The notes: a model not told the origin generated them from the letters alone. A DNA stretch of 64,000 nt from Lachnoclostridium phytofermentans ISDg (GCF_000018685.1 NC_010001.1:2000001-2064000); one strand, 5' to 3'; counted from the first letter of the stretch, positions 44,731-53,758 are shown. Translations and numbers: made by a program.

Positions 44731-45111
44731 ATGTTTAAACGAATAGACCACGTTGCATTTTCTGTAAAAGACAGACAAAAATCGATTGACTTTTATGAAA
44801 AATATTTTGGATTTAAAAAATATTTTGAACACGATGTTCCCGGGGTACCGAACCTTGAAAAGGTTGTTTATCTTCAGCTGGGCGATACCGTGTTAGAGTT
44901 TGAACATTGGTCAAATGAAAAGGAGAATAGGGGGTATCATTTCTGTCTTATAAGTGGCGATTTTGATTCAGATTATCAAAAGCTTAAAAATGCAGGGATC
45001 CCTGTCGTAACTGAGCCACATATTCCTGAGCCCAGATTACTTCATGAAACAGGCTGGAAAAGAGTTGTTTTTCAAGGTCCTGACGGTGAATTAATTGAGT
45101 TCCGAGGATAA
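44731..45111 (+). CDS. VOC superfamily (glyoxalase-like) protein
   Basis: 126 aa. Two beta-alpha-beta-beta-beta modules: RIDHVAFSVKDRQKSIDFYEKY and VVYLQLGDTVLEF; then YHFCLISGDFDSDY and VVFQGPDGELIEF. Candidate metal ligands His-7, Glu and the terminal Glu. Same transcription direction as the cupin. Glyoxalase, fosfomycin-resistance or ring-cleavage activities are all possible; context favours electrophile detoxification. Confidence 0.85.
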   Translation: MFKRIDHVAFSVKDRQKSIDFYEKYFGFKKYFEHDVPGVPNLEKVVYLQLGDTVLEFEHWSNEKENRGYHFCLISGDFDSDYQKLKNAGIPVVTEPHIPEPRLLHETGWKRVVFQGPDGELIEFRG

Positions 45112-45335
45112 AAGAATGTAGAGCATTTTGCTAAAAAGTCGATTGTTGCGCCTTTCAAGGAGCCTTAAGGCTCCGGCAGGTATCAGGTCATTATAAGTCC
45201 GAGCAAACTACAGAAAGAACCATAAACTACTTGACAGAATGAACAGATTGCGCTAAAACGAAACTACACGAACATTAGGCCTATGGGATATATTGGGATA
45301 CAGTATTATGAATATGTAAAATGAGGCGAAATATT

Positions 45336-45600
45336 ATGAAGATTTACTTTTTATAAAGGAAGCTTCTGGGGATCATCGAAGAACAAATCGACCGACCTCT
45401 TAATGCGGACGAACTTGCGGCTTCACTGTCTATATCTTCAGTACACTTACAGCGAATGTTTAAGTTGGCAAGCGGATTGACACTTGCCAGCTATATTCGT
45501 TCACGAAAACTGTCTGTCAGTTTGGATAAACTCTTGAACACGGATTTGATATAGTGGATATCACGATGCGATGATGATACAATTGATATGCAGTGTTACC
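45336..45600 (+). pseudogene. AraC-family regulator fragment
   Basis: In one frame: GIIEEQIDRPLNADELAASL, ISSVHLQRMFKLASGLT, then SYIRSRKLS, a clear first AraC helix-turn-helix. An in-frame stop comes soon after its ATG (MKIYFL). The sequence then shifts frame (FDIVDITMR) and stops. The second HTH and the C-terminal or sensor domain are missing. Confidence 0.8.
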
Positions 45601-45638
45601 TATATGCTGCTATTATAATCACAGTGGGGGTACATTTC

Positions 45639-46474
45639 ATGGATACTAACGAAAGGAAAGTAGTAACGCAAAAATCAGTGAACACAGAATTAGATTTTAG
45701 CAACCTTTCTGAAACAGGATTTTCGGAAGATACAGAGCAACAAGTGCGAACATATTTTTCTAAAATTGCAAATAATGTTGATGAGTTCGTAAAGCATTTC
45801 TGCGCCATTCCGGACGCTTTGCTTTATGACAAAGCGTATATGGAACAATTCGTTCTTGAAAGGATCGGACTAAACAATGAGAGTTTGGGCGAGTTGTCAC
45901 CAGAGCTTGCACCTTATTTTGGAACTGGTCTATATATCTGCAGAATCCGAAACAATTCGCGGAGTATCTGATTTGGCTACTCAAAAATGTGCGGAACTGC
46001 TCGTCCTATCTTGAGATAGGAAGCCGTTGGGGCGGCACATTTATTGTGATCTGTGAAGTGCTGCGACGCATGAATCCGGGGTTTAAGCGCGCCATCGCCG
46101 TCGACTTAATAGAGGAAACTCCTTTTATAGAGCGATATTCAAACATAGCAAAGGATGACGGTCTTGAAATCGTATATTTCAAAGGTTCCTCAACGTCCGA
46201 TGAGTTCAAGCGAATGATTACGGAGTACAAGCCGGACATTTCTTTAGTTGACGGCGATCATAAAATTGCAGGTGCACTCAAAGACCATATGTTGGTTAGG
46301 CAATTTTAAAAGATTATTGTACACCACGATGTTTGCTCCGATACTTGCCCTGAATCGACATTATTATGGAACAGCCTAAAACAGTTGGAATCAGGCATGA
46401 ATCACGTAGAGTTTGTAGAGCAGTATCCGTCATTAAAGGGCAACTATTTTGGTATCGGCGTTCTTTTTAGCTGA
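45639..46474 (+). pseudogene. Class I methyltransferase (CmcI/Methyltransf_24-like), frameshifted and interrupted
   Basis: Start at ATG 45639 (MDTNERKVVTQKSVNTELDF). At about 45935-45945 a frameshift joins to QNPKQFAEYLIWLL and the SAM-type motif SSYLEIGSRWGGTF. Later come SLVDGDHKIAGALKD, an in-frame TAA at 46307-46309, then continuation to the true end (KIIVHHDVC ... YFGIGVLFS). Two inactivating changes. The DNA is less AT-rich than the surroundings. Not functional as one protein. Confidence 0.8.
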
Positions 46475-46516
46475 TTATCTTAGCAGTTATACTTAAAAAA
46501 CCAACGTAAAAGAGAG

Positions 46517-46559
46517 AAAAAATAGGGCTGAAAAAGTGCATTTTTTAGCCCTATTTTTT
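46517..46559. terminator. Bidirectional hairpin after the methyltransferase pseudogene
   Basis: AAAAAATAGGGCT (46517-46529) pairs with AGCCCTATTTTTT (46547-46559). Confidence 0.8.
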
Positions 46560-46570
46560 GACTTTTATAG

Positions 46571-46723
46571 ATGACATCGGACTCTAGGAGATATTCGGTT
46601 TATTTCAAGGATGCTTCGGAGTTCTTTTACTTCGGTCTGGAGGTAAAAGATTTTACTGTATCAAGGTACAATAAAACCACTGGCTATGCCGGTGTGTCCC
46701 TAATTACTTATGTGAATATATAA
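46571..46723 (+). other. 50-codon open frame, probable gene remnant
   Basis: MTSDSRRYSVYFKDASEFFY and onward to GVSLITYVNI, with no ribosome binding site. It may be the tail of a lost gene. Not recognised. Confidence 0.3.
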
Positions 46724-46787
46724 AATTATGCTATTAAGGAATTGAATATATAAATATACATGGATATATTAGTTATTCAAAAAATAT

Positions 46788-46815
46788 TTTACAAACATTT
46801 TACATATAATTAACA
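46788..46815 (+). promoter_or_regulatory. Pho box: three TTWACA repeats at 11-bp spacing
   Basis: TTTACA (46788-46793), TTTACA (46799-46804), TTAACA (46810-46815): exactly the spacing and sequence of PhoP-type direct repeats in Firmicutes. A TA-rich -10 region follows (GATAAT 46818-46823 or nearby). It lies about 140 bp ahead of the phosphate operon. Low-phosphate induction is inferred. Confidence 0.78.
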
Positions 46816-46952
46816 TAGATAATACTTTAATTATCTTTAATTATTATATAATTATTATTTGTTATGAGAATGAAGATAGCAATTTAAATTATAATAAAAG
46901 ATAGAGCTTCTTATTAAAGTTTTGATAAGGAGTCGATTAGCGAGGGTGACGA

Positions 46953-47750
46953 ATGGATGATCTAATGTTAAAGTCTGGGCAAAGAGCCAAGATAAAAACA
47001 GATGCGGTAAACCTTTTTTATGGCAATTTCCAGGCTCTGAGGAGTGTTACTATGGATATTCAGGAATGTGCTATTACAGCCATAATTGGACCGTCGGGAT
47101 GCGGTAAATCATCTCTTCTGCGTCTATTTAATCGTATGAATGACCCGATACCTGGAGTTAGGGTAGAGGGGAAAATTATGCTTGATGGTGTTTCTATCTA
47201 TGATAAGAATATGGATGTTGTTACACTGAAAAAAAGAGTTGGTATGGTTTTTCAAAAACCTAATCCCTTTCCGATGTCTGTGTATGATAATATGGCTTTT
47301 GGTCCAAGGCATCATGGAATAAAACAAAGGGCTCGTCTTGATGAGATTGTGGAGAGGAATTTGAACCAGGTGGCTTTATGGGACGAAGTTAAGGACAAGC
47401 TTAAAGAATCTGCTTTTGTTCTTTCTCCAGGCCAGCAGCAGCGTCTATGTATTGCCCGTGCATTGGCTGTAGAGCCTGAGGTTTTATTAATGGACGAGTC
47501 ATGTAGTGCTCTTGATCCAGAATCTACAATGCAAGTTGAGGGGTTAATGGAGGAGCTGGCTAAAAAATATACGATTCTAATTGTAACTCATAGTATGGAA
47601 CAAGCAGCAAGAGTGTCTGATATGACTGCGTTTATGATGATGGATCATGATAGGGCGGGGACATTGGTTGAATACGCTCCAACAGCAGAAATTTTTGCTA
47701 ATCCAAAGGATAAACGTACCGAGGATTATATTACAGGTCGGTTCGGTTAA
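46953..47750 (+). CDS. pstB: Phosphate ABC transporter ATPase PstB1 (signature motif altered)
   Basis: 265 aa. Walker A GPSGCGKSS, Q-loop VGMVFQKPNPFP, Walker B with catalytic Glu LLMDESCSALDP and H-loop VTHSMEQAARVSD are intact and PstB-typical. The signature reads LSPGQQQR instead of LSGGQQQR, a Gly-to-Pro change in the loop that must contact ATP bound to the other subunit. First gene of the operon, ahead of pstS, an unusual extra position for pstB. See PstB2 at 50430, which carries the complementary defects. GAGGGTG precedes the ATG. Confidence 0.9.
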   Translation: MDDLMLKSGQRAKIKTDAVNLFYGNFQALRSVTMDIQECAITAIIGPSGCGKSSLLRLFNRMNDPIPGVRVEGKIMLDGVSIYDKNMDVVTLKKRVGMVFQKPNPFPMSVYDNMAFGPRHHGIKQRARLDEIVERNLNQVALWDEVKDKLKESAFVLSPGQQQRLCIARALAVEPEVLLMDESCSALDPESTMQVEGLMEELAKKYTILIVTHSMEQAARVSDMTAFMMMDHDRAGTLVEYAPTAEIFANPKDKRTEDYITGRFG

Positions 47751-47893
47751 AAAATTTTAAAAGGTGAAATTGAAAAGGATGATAAGTACATCATAAAACT
47801 TGTGATTCTTTTATATATTTAGAGAAATGGAGGAAATCAAGCATTAAGTTTTATCATGGTTGATGATTTTGATGTTTGATTTTTGTGAGAGAT

Positions 47894-48733
47894 ATGAGGC
47901 AAACGATTGTAATAAGCAAATTATTAAGACGAATTATAAGCGTAGTGACATTGACCCTTTCTATGGGGATGTTGTCTGCCTGCAGCCGATCATCTGGTTC
48001 AGGAACGATTGGTGCTGGCTCAACTTCTGTACAACCCTATGCTGAGGTTCTAGCTGAAGAGTACATGGCTTTAAATCCTGGTGCTGAGATTGATATCCAG
48101 GGTGGAGGATCTTCAGCCGGCATTACGGCAGCCCAGACACACAGTGCTGATATTGGAATGTCCTCCCGTGCATTGAAAGAGGAGGAGAAAAATCTGTGGA
48201 ATGTAGAAATAGCCAAGGACGGATTGGTATTAATAGTGAACCCTAAGAATCCGATACAAGACCTTACTTCAGAACAGATTCGCGATATTTACGCAGCCAC
48301 AATTACCGACTGGAGTCAATTGGGAGGCGTGAAGGCAAAGATCAATATTATAGCGCGTGAAGAAGGATCAGGTACAAGAAGTGCTTTTACGGAGCTATTG
48401 ATGGGTGAAAAAGAGATAACCCCGAAAGCTATAGTCCAGGACTCCAATGGGGCGGTACGACAATTGGTTGCGGATGACCCCAATGCTATAGGCTTTATCT
48501 CTTTGGGTCTGGTTAATGATAAAGTGAAAGCTTTACATTTAGATGGCATCGAAGCGACACGAGAAAACATAATAAATGGCAGCTACAGCCTGTCTAGGCC
48601 GTTTTTGTTTGTCACTAACGGTGAGCCTACGGGGTTAACTAAAAGTTTTATAGATTTTACCCTTTCTTCGGAGGGGCAAAAATTACTGAGTAATGAGGGA
48701 CTTATTCCATCGGCAGAGGGGGCGGAGAAATGA
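47894..48733 (+). CDS. pstS: Phosphate-binding lipoprotein PstS
   Basis: About 279 aa. Lipoprotein signal (LLRRIISVVTLTLSMGMLSAC, Cys lipidated) then the PstS fold: GAGSTSVQPYAEVLAEEY, GGGSSAGITAAQ, ADIGMSSR, REEGSGTRSAF and AIGFISLGL, the phosphate loops. The frame opens earlier at TTG 47876 and GTG 47885; no candidate has a strong ribosome binding site, and the ATG at 47894 leaves a normal signal. It delivers phosphate to PstC/PstA; overlaps pstC by 4 bp. Confidence 0.9.
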   Translation: MRQTIVISKLLRRIISVVTLTLSMGMLSACSRSSGSGTIGAGSTSVQPYAEVLAEEYMALNPGAEIDIQGGGSSAGITAAQTHSADIGMSSRALKEEEKNLWNVEIAKDGLVLIVNPKNPIQDLTSEQIRDIYAATITDWSQLGGVKAKINIIAREEGSGTRSAFTELLMGEKEITPKAIVQDSNGAVRQLVADDPNAIGFISLGLVNDKVKALHLDGIEATRENIINGSYSLSRPFLFVTNGEPTGLTKSFIDFTLSSEGQKLLSNEGLIPSAEGAEK

Positions 48734-49575
48734 AAAGTTTTAAAGAAAAATTATCTGAGCGTGTGTTTCTTCTAATTGCTCTTTCAGCTTTATCAGTGTT
48801 GGCGCTCATCACTGTGTTTATATTTATAAAAGGTGTACCTATTATTGCTAAGGTTGGTATAATAAATTTTGTTTTTGGAATGAAATGGGCTCCTAGCCAG
48901 GGTTACTATGGCATTTTCCCGATGATAGTGGGATCTGTATCGGTTACTTTAGGAGCAGCAATCATAGGAGTTCCGATTGCCATTTGTTGCAGTATTTTTC
49001 TGGCTGAGTTTGCTCCTGCAACACTTAGAAACATATTCAGACCCGCCATCCAGTTACTGGCTGCCATACCTTCCGTGGTTTATGGGTTCTGGGGAGTATT
49101 GTTCGTTGTTCCAATGATACGTAAATACCTGGGAGGACCGGGCTTAAGCATATTGGCCGGTTCCATTATTTTGGGTATTATGATCTTGCCAACGATCATC
49201 AGCATCACCGAAGTATCTCTGCTTGCACTGCCTCGCCATTATAAAGATGGGGCCCTTGCATTAGGGTTGACACATTGGCAAACGATACGTTCCTTGCTGT
49301 TACCTGCGGCAAAGTCGGGAATCGTCGCTGCTATAATCTTAGGTTTAGGCAGGGCAATTGGTGAGACTATGGCGGTTATTATGGTTCTGGGTAATGCTGT
49401 CGCACTTCCACAATCAGTTCTTGATCCTGTCAGGACACTGACCACGAATATCGGTATTGAGATGGGATATGCATCTGGCGAACATCAACAGGCGCTTTTT
49501 GCCACAGGTATTGTATTGTTTGTTATTATCATGATTTTGAATGCTACTGCCCAATACATTACACGAAAGAGGTGA
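48730..49575 (+). CDS. pstC: Phosphate permease PstC
   Basis: 281 aa, six helices, BPD_transp_1 fold. The first helix is preceded by a short cytoplasmic tail; the coupling loop ALPRHYKDGALALGLTHWQTI (with EAA-type Gly) contacts the ATPases, and PSVVYGFWGV and GRAIGETMAVIMV are PstC hallmarks. Translation is coupled to pstS (ATGA). Confidence 0.93.
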   Translation: MKSFKEKLSERVFLLIALSALSVLALITVFIFIKGVPIIAKVGIINFVFGMKWAPSQGYYGIFPMIVGSVSVTLGAAIIGVPIAICCSIFLAEFAPATLRNIFRPAIQLLAAIPSVVYGFWGVLFVVPMIRKYLGGPGLSILAGSIILGIMILPTIISITEVSLLALPRHYKDGALALGLTHWQTIRSLLLPAAKSGIVAAIILGLGRAIGETMAVIMVLGNAVALPQSVLDPVRTLTTNIGIEMGYASGEHQQALFATGIVLFVIIMILNATAQYITRKR

Positions 49576-49582
49576 GGTTACT

Positions 49583-50419
49583 ATGAGAATTAATACGAAA
49601 ACTTCCCAAAAGATAGCAAAATTTATAATATGGACAGCTGCTCTTTTTGTCATCGTGATTCTTATGTCCATAGTTGTCTATATACTAGTAAAAGGTATAC
49701 CTATGATTAGCTGGCAGTTTTTAACGGAGATTCCGCGAGATATGGGTCGTAGTGGGGGTATTTCCTCTTCCATCGTTGGAACTTTACTTGTGACTGCAGT
49801 AGCTATTATTGTCGCAACACCATTTGGAATTGGGACAGCTATATACCTTACGGAGTACACACGTGAGGGCAGAGTCACCCGCATTATCCGTTTCAGTGCC
49901 GAGTCCCTTGCAGGGATACCATCCATTGTATATGGACTTTTTGGTTTTATCTTCTTTGTAATATACTTAAAAATGGGATGGTCAATTTTGTCAGGCGGAT
50001 TAACCATGGCTATCATGATTCTGCCTACTATCATACGTACATCAGAAGAGGCGATTCGTACTGTGCCACAGCTATACCGCGAGGTAGGCTTCTCTTTGGG
50101 AGCCACTAAGTGGCAGGCAATAACCAGGGCGGTACTCCCATCAGCACTCCCTGGTATAGTGAATGGAGTAATTTTGAGTATAGGAAGATGTGTAGCCGAG
50201 ACAGCTGCTGTTATTTTAACAGCCGGCTCAGCACTTCGTATGCCTACTTCACTCTTCGCACCAACTCGAACGATGGCAGTACATTTTTATATACTAGCGA
50301 GAGAGGGAATATCCATGGATAACGCTTATGGAACAGCAGCGCTCTTGATTATTCTTATTCTTATTCTTAATGTTGGTTTCAATATGCTGGTCAATAGATT
50401 CATAGCTAAAGGCCGTTAA
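49583..50419 (+). CDS. pstA: Phosphate permease PstA
   Basis: About 278 aa from the ATG at 49583 (GAGGTGAGG upstream); the open frame reaches back into pstC. Six helices; FGIGTAIYLTEYTREGRV, AGIPSIVYGLFGFIFF, the coupling loop TVPQLYREVGFSLGATKWQAI, and GRCVAETAAVILTAGS match PstA. It forms the heterodimeric channel with PstC. PstB2 starts 10 bp later. Confidence 0.93.
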   Translation: MRINTKTSQKIAKFIIWTAALFVIVILMSIVVYILVKGIPMISWQFLTEIPRDMGRSGGISSSIVGTLLVTAVAIIVATPFGIGTAIYLTEYTREGRVTRIIRFSAESLAGIPSIVYGLFGFIFFVIYLKMGWSILSGGLTMAIMILPTIIRTSEEAIRTVPQLYREVGFSLGATKWQAITRAVLPSALPGIVNGVILSIGRCVAETAAVILTAGSALRMPTSLFAPTRTMAVHFYILAREGISMDNAYGTAALLIILILILNVGFNMLVNRFIAKGR

Positions 50420-50429
50420 GAGGTGAAAA

Positions 50430-51191
50430 ATGATACAGAAATCAAAAATAGATATAAAAGGGTTAAATTTCTATTATGATAAAAAACAGGTTATTAAAGA
50501 ACTTAACCTAGAGATACCTAAAAATGAAATTTTGGCTGTTTTTGGTCCAGCCAACAGTGGTATAACAACACTGCTTCGCACATTGAACCGTTTGTGTGAT
50601 TTGACTCCGGGAGCCCGTCAGGAGGGTGAAATACTTTTGGATGGGAAAAACATCTTTGCCCCGGACATTAATTTGACTGAACTGCGCCGCAGGGTAGGGA
50701 TGGTCTTTGATGTACCAACACCTCTGCCTATGTCCATCTTTGACAATGTCGCATTGGGGCCTCGTATGGGCGGAATGAAAAGCAAGGCGGCTATAGAAGA
50801 TGAGGTAGAAAAAGTTCTGCGTATGTCTGCCCTCTGGGATGATGTAAAAGATAGGCTGAATACTCCAGCAGCTAGGTTATCTGGTGGTCAGCAACAGAGG
50901 TTGTGTATTGCTAGGGTTTTGGCTCTTGAGCCAGAGGTTATTTTGTTAGACCGACCATGTTCGGCTCTTGACCCGATATCAACAGCCAAAATTGAGGAAT
51001 CCTTAATACAGCTTAAGGAGCAATTCACCATTATCATTGCTCCACATACCGTTCAGCAGGCTGGGCGTATCGCTGACCGAGTTGCATTCATGCTAATGGG
51101 GGATCTAATAGAACAAGGCGCTACCGAAGATGTTTTTTCATTCCCTAAGGATAAGCGAACTAACGATTACCTTACCGGAAGATTTGGTTAA
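50430..51191 (+). CDS. Degenerate phosphate ATPase PstB2 (Walker A Lys, Q-loop Gln and catalytic Glu lost)
   Basis: 253 aa and plainly a PstB homologue: MGGMKSKAA, TPAARLSGGQQQRLCIARVLAL, and the end TNDYLTGRFG. The signature LSGGQQQR is perfect. However, Walker A reads GPANSGITT, with no lysine. The Q-loop reads MVFDVPTPLP (Gln to Asp). The Walker B end reads LLDRPCSALDP (Glu to Arg). The H-loop His is kept (APHTVQQAGR). Such a protein should not hydrolyse ATP in its own site, but it can complete the site of an active partner, namely PstB1. Located where the normal pstB lies, between pstA and phoU. GAGGTG precedes the ATG. Confidence 0.9.
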   Translation: MIQKSKIDIKGLNFYYDKKQVIKELNLEIPKNEILAVFGPANSGITTLLRTLNRLCDLTPGARQEGEILLDGKNIFAPDINLTELRRRVGMVFDVPTPLPMSIFDNVALGPRMGGMKSKAAIEDEVEKVLRMSALWDDVKDRLNTPAARLSGGQQQRLCIARVLALEPEVILLDRPCSALDPISTAKIEESLIQLKEQFTIIIAPHTVQQAGRIADRVAFMLMGDLIEQGATEDVFSFPKDKRTNDYLTGRFG

Positions 51192-51236
51192 AATTCCGTA
51201 TATTCTTTAAGTTTTTTGTAAAAGGAGATGAATATT

Positions 51237-51890
51237 TTGGTAAGAGAACATTTTGCACAGAAGATACTTGACGTTAAACATGATGTTTTAAGAATGGGAG
51301 CCTTGGTTGAGAACATTATTGACATGGCAGTTACTTCTTTTAAGGAACAAAATCTTGATCTTGCAAAGAAAGTTATTGAGAAAGATGACGAGATAGATCA
51401 ATTAGAACTTGAAATTGAAAAGGAATGTATAATGCTTATCGCCCTTCAGCAGCCTCTCGCCAAGGATTTAAGGACAATTGCATCGGTTCTGAAAATTCTA
51501 ACAGATCTTGAAAGAATGGGAGATAACGCAGTAAACATTGCAGAGGTTATACTTGAAATAGGCGATGAACCCATTACTAGGCCTCTTGTAGACATCATAA
51601 GGATGGCAGATATTTCTCAGGAAATGATAAAAATGAGTCTTGATGCCTTTGTAAATGAGGATATTGCCCTTGCAGAAAAGGCAGCTAAGAGGGACGAAGA
51701 GGTTGATAGTCTCTATGAAACAGTTATAAATGATATCCTTAACAACATCACAGAAATTAAAGGGCTTTTAAAACAAGGTACTAAACTTCTGTTCTTAGGA
51801 CGGTATCTTGAGAGAATCGCCGATCATTCTACAAATATATGTGAAAGAACAATATACATGATTACAGGTGAGTTAAAGGAAATAAATTAG
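51237..51890 (+). CDS. phoU: Phosphate signalling regulator PhoU
   Basis: 217 aa from TTG 51237 (MVREHFAQKILDVKHDVLRM), with AAGGAG 51222-51227 nine bases upstream; the ATG at 51228 touches that site directly. Two three-helix repeats with the metal-binding E/DxxxD patterns (EKDDEIDQLELEIEKECIML; KRDEEVDSLYETVINDIL) and LERMGDNAVNIAE. It reports transporter state to the phosphate sensor kinase; no PhoR lies next to it. Confidence 0.92.
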   Translation: MVREHFAQKILDVKHDVLRMGALVENIIDMAVTSFKEQNLDLAKKVIEKDDEIDQLELEIEKECIMLIALQQPLAKDLRTIASVLKILTDLERMGDNAVNIAEVILEIGDEPITRPLVDIIRMADISQEMIKMSLDAFVNEDIALAEKAAKRDEEVDSLYETVINDILNNITEIKGLLKQGTKLLFLGRYLERIADHSTNICERTIYMITGELKEIN

Positions 51891-51986
51891 AGGCATGCCT
51901 CTAATTTATTTCCTTTATATATGTTATAAGAGTCTGGTCATTAGTTAAAAATATGCCGCCAAGGAACCACTGGGTCTTGGCGGCAT
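51875..51986 (+). terminator. Two hairpins after phoU
   Basis: A near-perfect palindrome 51875-51916 (AAAGGAAATAAATTAGAGGC and its complement) overlaps the phoU stop. A second stem ATGCCGCCAAG (51953-51963) / CTTGGCGGCAT (51976-51986) is followed by GTTTGTTG. Confidence 0.75.
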
Positions 51987-52086
51987 GTTTGTTGTATACT
52001 AAAGGTATGTGGAGACAAAAGTCCTGTAGCTACAGTGAAACAACGAATAGATGGAAATTTTGCGGGTTTATTACCAAAACTAACAT

Positions 52087-52590
52087 TTATTGATTGGAAG
52101 TCAGTTTATGAATTATTTGCTGATGTTGGGGATATTTTTCTATCAACTCATTTCTTTTAAATAACTCAAAGTCTCTAAATTCAAATCCAGGCGATACCAT
52201 GCAGCCAACTAATGCATACCCTTCATTATTCATAGCGGAACCAAATATATAATCTTTGGGCACCAATACTTGGGGCTTTTCACCGTTTTCGATATCTAGC
52301 CCAAGCTGTTCAGTGAAAAGTTCTCCATTTGGACTAATCATATAAATAGTTAGCGGAGAACCTGAATGATAGTACCACATTTCATCAGATTTTAGTCTGT
52401 GAAAATTAGATACTTCTCCGTCTCTAAGTAAAAAATAGATACTTGTCCAAAGCATTCTTGAACCTTCAAAGTCAATTTTTAATTCTTTTGATGTTATATT
52501 TTCATCCGATGCATAAACTTCTTTATAAAAACCACCTTCCGGATGAGGGATCATGTTCAAGTTTTTGATAAAATAATCTGATGTATACAT
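52087..52590 (-). CDS. Cupin protein of the DUF985 family
   Basis: 167 aa. MIPHPEGGFYKEVYASDE, SIYFLLRDGEVSNFHRLKSDEMWYYHSG (metal-type His/Glu) and LVGCMVSPGFEFRDFEL are diagnostic of the DUF985 cupin family. Function unproven. Monocistronic; GGAGC precedes the ATG. Confidence 0.87.
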   Translation of the reverse strand: MYTSDYFIKNLNMIPHPEGGFYKEVYASDENITSKELKIDFEGSRMLWTSIYFLLRDGEVSNFHRLKSDEMWYYHSGSPLTIYMISPNGELFTEQLGLDIENGEKPQVLVPKDYIFGSAMNNEGYALVGCMVSPGFEFRDFELFKRNELIEKYPQHQQIIHKLTSNQ

Positions 52591-52786
52591 AGTGATGCTC
52601 CTTTTAATTTTTCCTTGTTTTATTAATATAAATGTAAATACCCAAGAAATAATAAATTCCTTGGGTATTATTGTGCCCTTTTATAGGTGAATGAAAGACA
52701 CGGAACGCCAGCCACAAAAGTGACTGGCATTTCAATGAAACAATAGTCTTTAGCATCATTTCTTTAAGAAAGAGACAGTAAGGATA

Positions 52787-53758
52787 TTATAACTTTAGTA
52801 ATTCTACTGATTCCTCAGGTAGATCGGAGATTTCTGAATATATAATATCCCGGTAATCAATCCATTCTTTCTCATTCTCTTGAATACTTTGTACGGATGG
52901 TATTAGTAATTTACTGGTCTTGATGAATTCTTTCCTAATATCTTTTGTAACATTGTCCGTAGTCATACTATGAATAATACTGCCATTTAGAATATAAAAC
53001 AGCTTATAACAGCCATTATCCATAGGAAGCTTTAGCAGAATGCTCCGTGAGGATAAGCTTTTATAGCCGTTTAATCCGTTTTTAATTATTTTAAAGCAAG
53101 ATATCATATCCCTGTAGATAGAGGCCATTTCGAACCGATATGAATCAACGGCTTCCACTAATTTAGACTGCAGGGTATTAACTAATAAGAGAAGATTGTT
53201 TTCTGATGCAAGAAGTTCTAAAAGTACTGCCTTATTTTGATTAAATAGATCCTTTTCCATGGCAATGGGAAATATATGATATTCAAACTCATACTGGTCG
53301 CCGTTTCTTGTAATCGGATAAATATTCTTTAACTTAACTAGAAATTCGCTTATGGTGAATTTGCTTCTGAAGGGGCCATAGCAATGATCTGTTCTTTCTT
53401 CCATTACGGATAGGGAATTATATTTATTATAGTCCTCTACTTTAATAAAAAAGTAGTTCAGGTCATTTTTCATCTGGGCATTGAATCGAGGCTTATATTC
53501 CTTTATTAAGGAACACTCTAATAATCGGGCTTCCAGATGAGTATCGGTAACAACATACTCAATATCCTTGACCATCGGTACCATCCGAGTTACCTTGTCC
53601 CATTTTGGTGTTTTGACAAAATAGGATTGAACTCTTTTTTGCAGGCATTTACTTTTTCCGATATAAATAATAACACCTCGGGAATCCAGCATTTTATAAA
53701 TTCCTGGGAGTTTGGGAATCTGCTTTAGTTTATCACTTGTAATGTATTTATGATCCAT
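52787..53758 (-). CDS. GIY-YIG nuclease, UvrC N-terminal-like (Cho type)
   Basis: 323 aa. Residues 1-95 form a GIY-YIG domain: KLPGIYKMLDSRGVIIYIGKS, LQKRVQSYF, LEARLLECSLIKEYKPRFN. A UVR-like stretch follows (SKLVEAVDSYRFEMASIYRDM). The C-terminal RNase H endonuclease and HhH parts of UvrC are missing (full UvrC is about 600 aa), so it is more like Cho, which makes the 3' incision in nucleotide excision repair. Confidence 0.82.
   Translation of the reverse strand: MDHKYITSDKLKQIPKLPGIYKMLDSRGVIIYIGKSKCLQKRVQSYFVKTPKWDKVTRMVPMVKDIEYVVTDTHLEARLLECSLIKEYKPRFNAQMKNDLNYFFIKVEDYNKYNSLSVMEERTDHCYGPFRSKFTISEFLVKLKNIYPITRNGDQYEFEYHIFPIAMEKDLFNQNKAVLLELLASENNLLLLVNTLQSKLVEAVDSYRFEMASIYRDMISCFKIIKNGLNGYKSLSSRSILLKLPMDNGCYKLFYILNGSIIHSMTTDNVTKDIRKEFIKTSKLLIPSVQSIQENEKEWIDYRDIIYSEISDLPEESVELLKL

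Noticed and set aside
46953..51191. PstB2 as a simple pseudogene
   Set aside because: The frame is full length, the signature and H-loop are preserved, the ribosome binding site is good, and the lesions are restricted to its own ATP site and complement PstB1.
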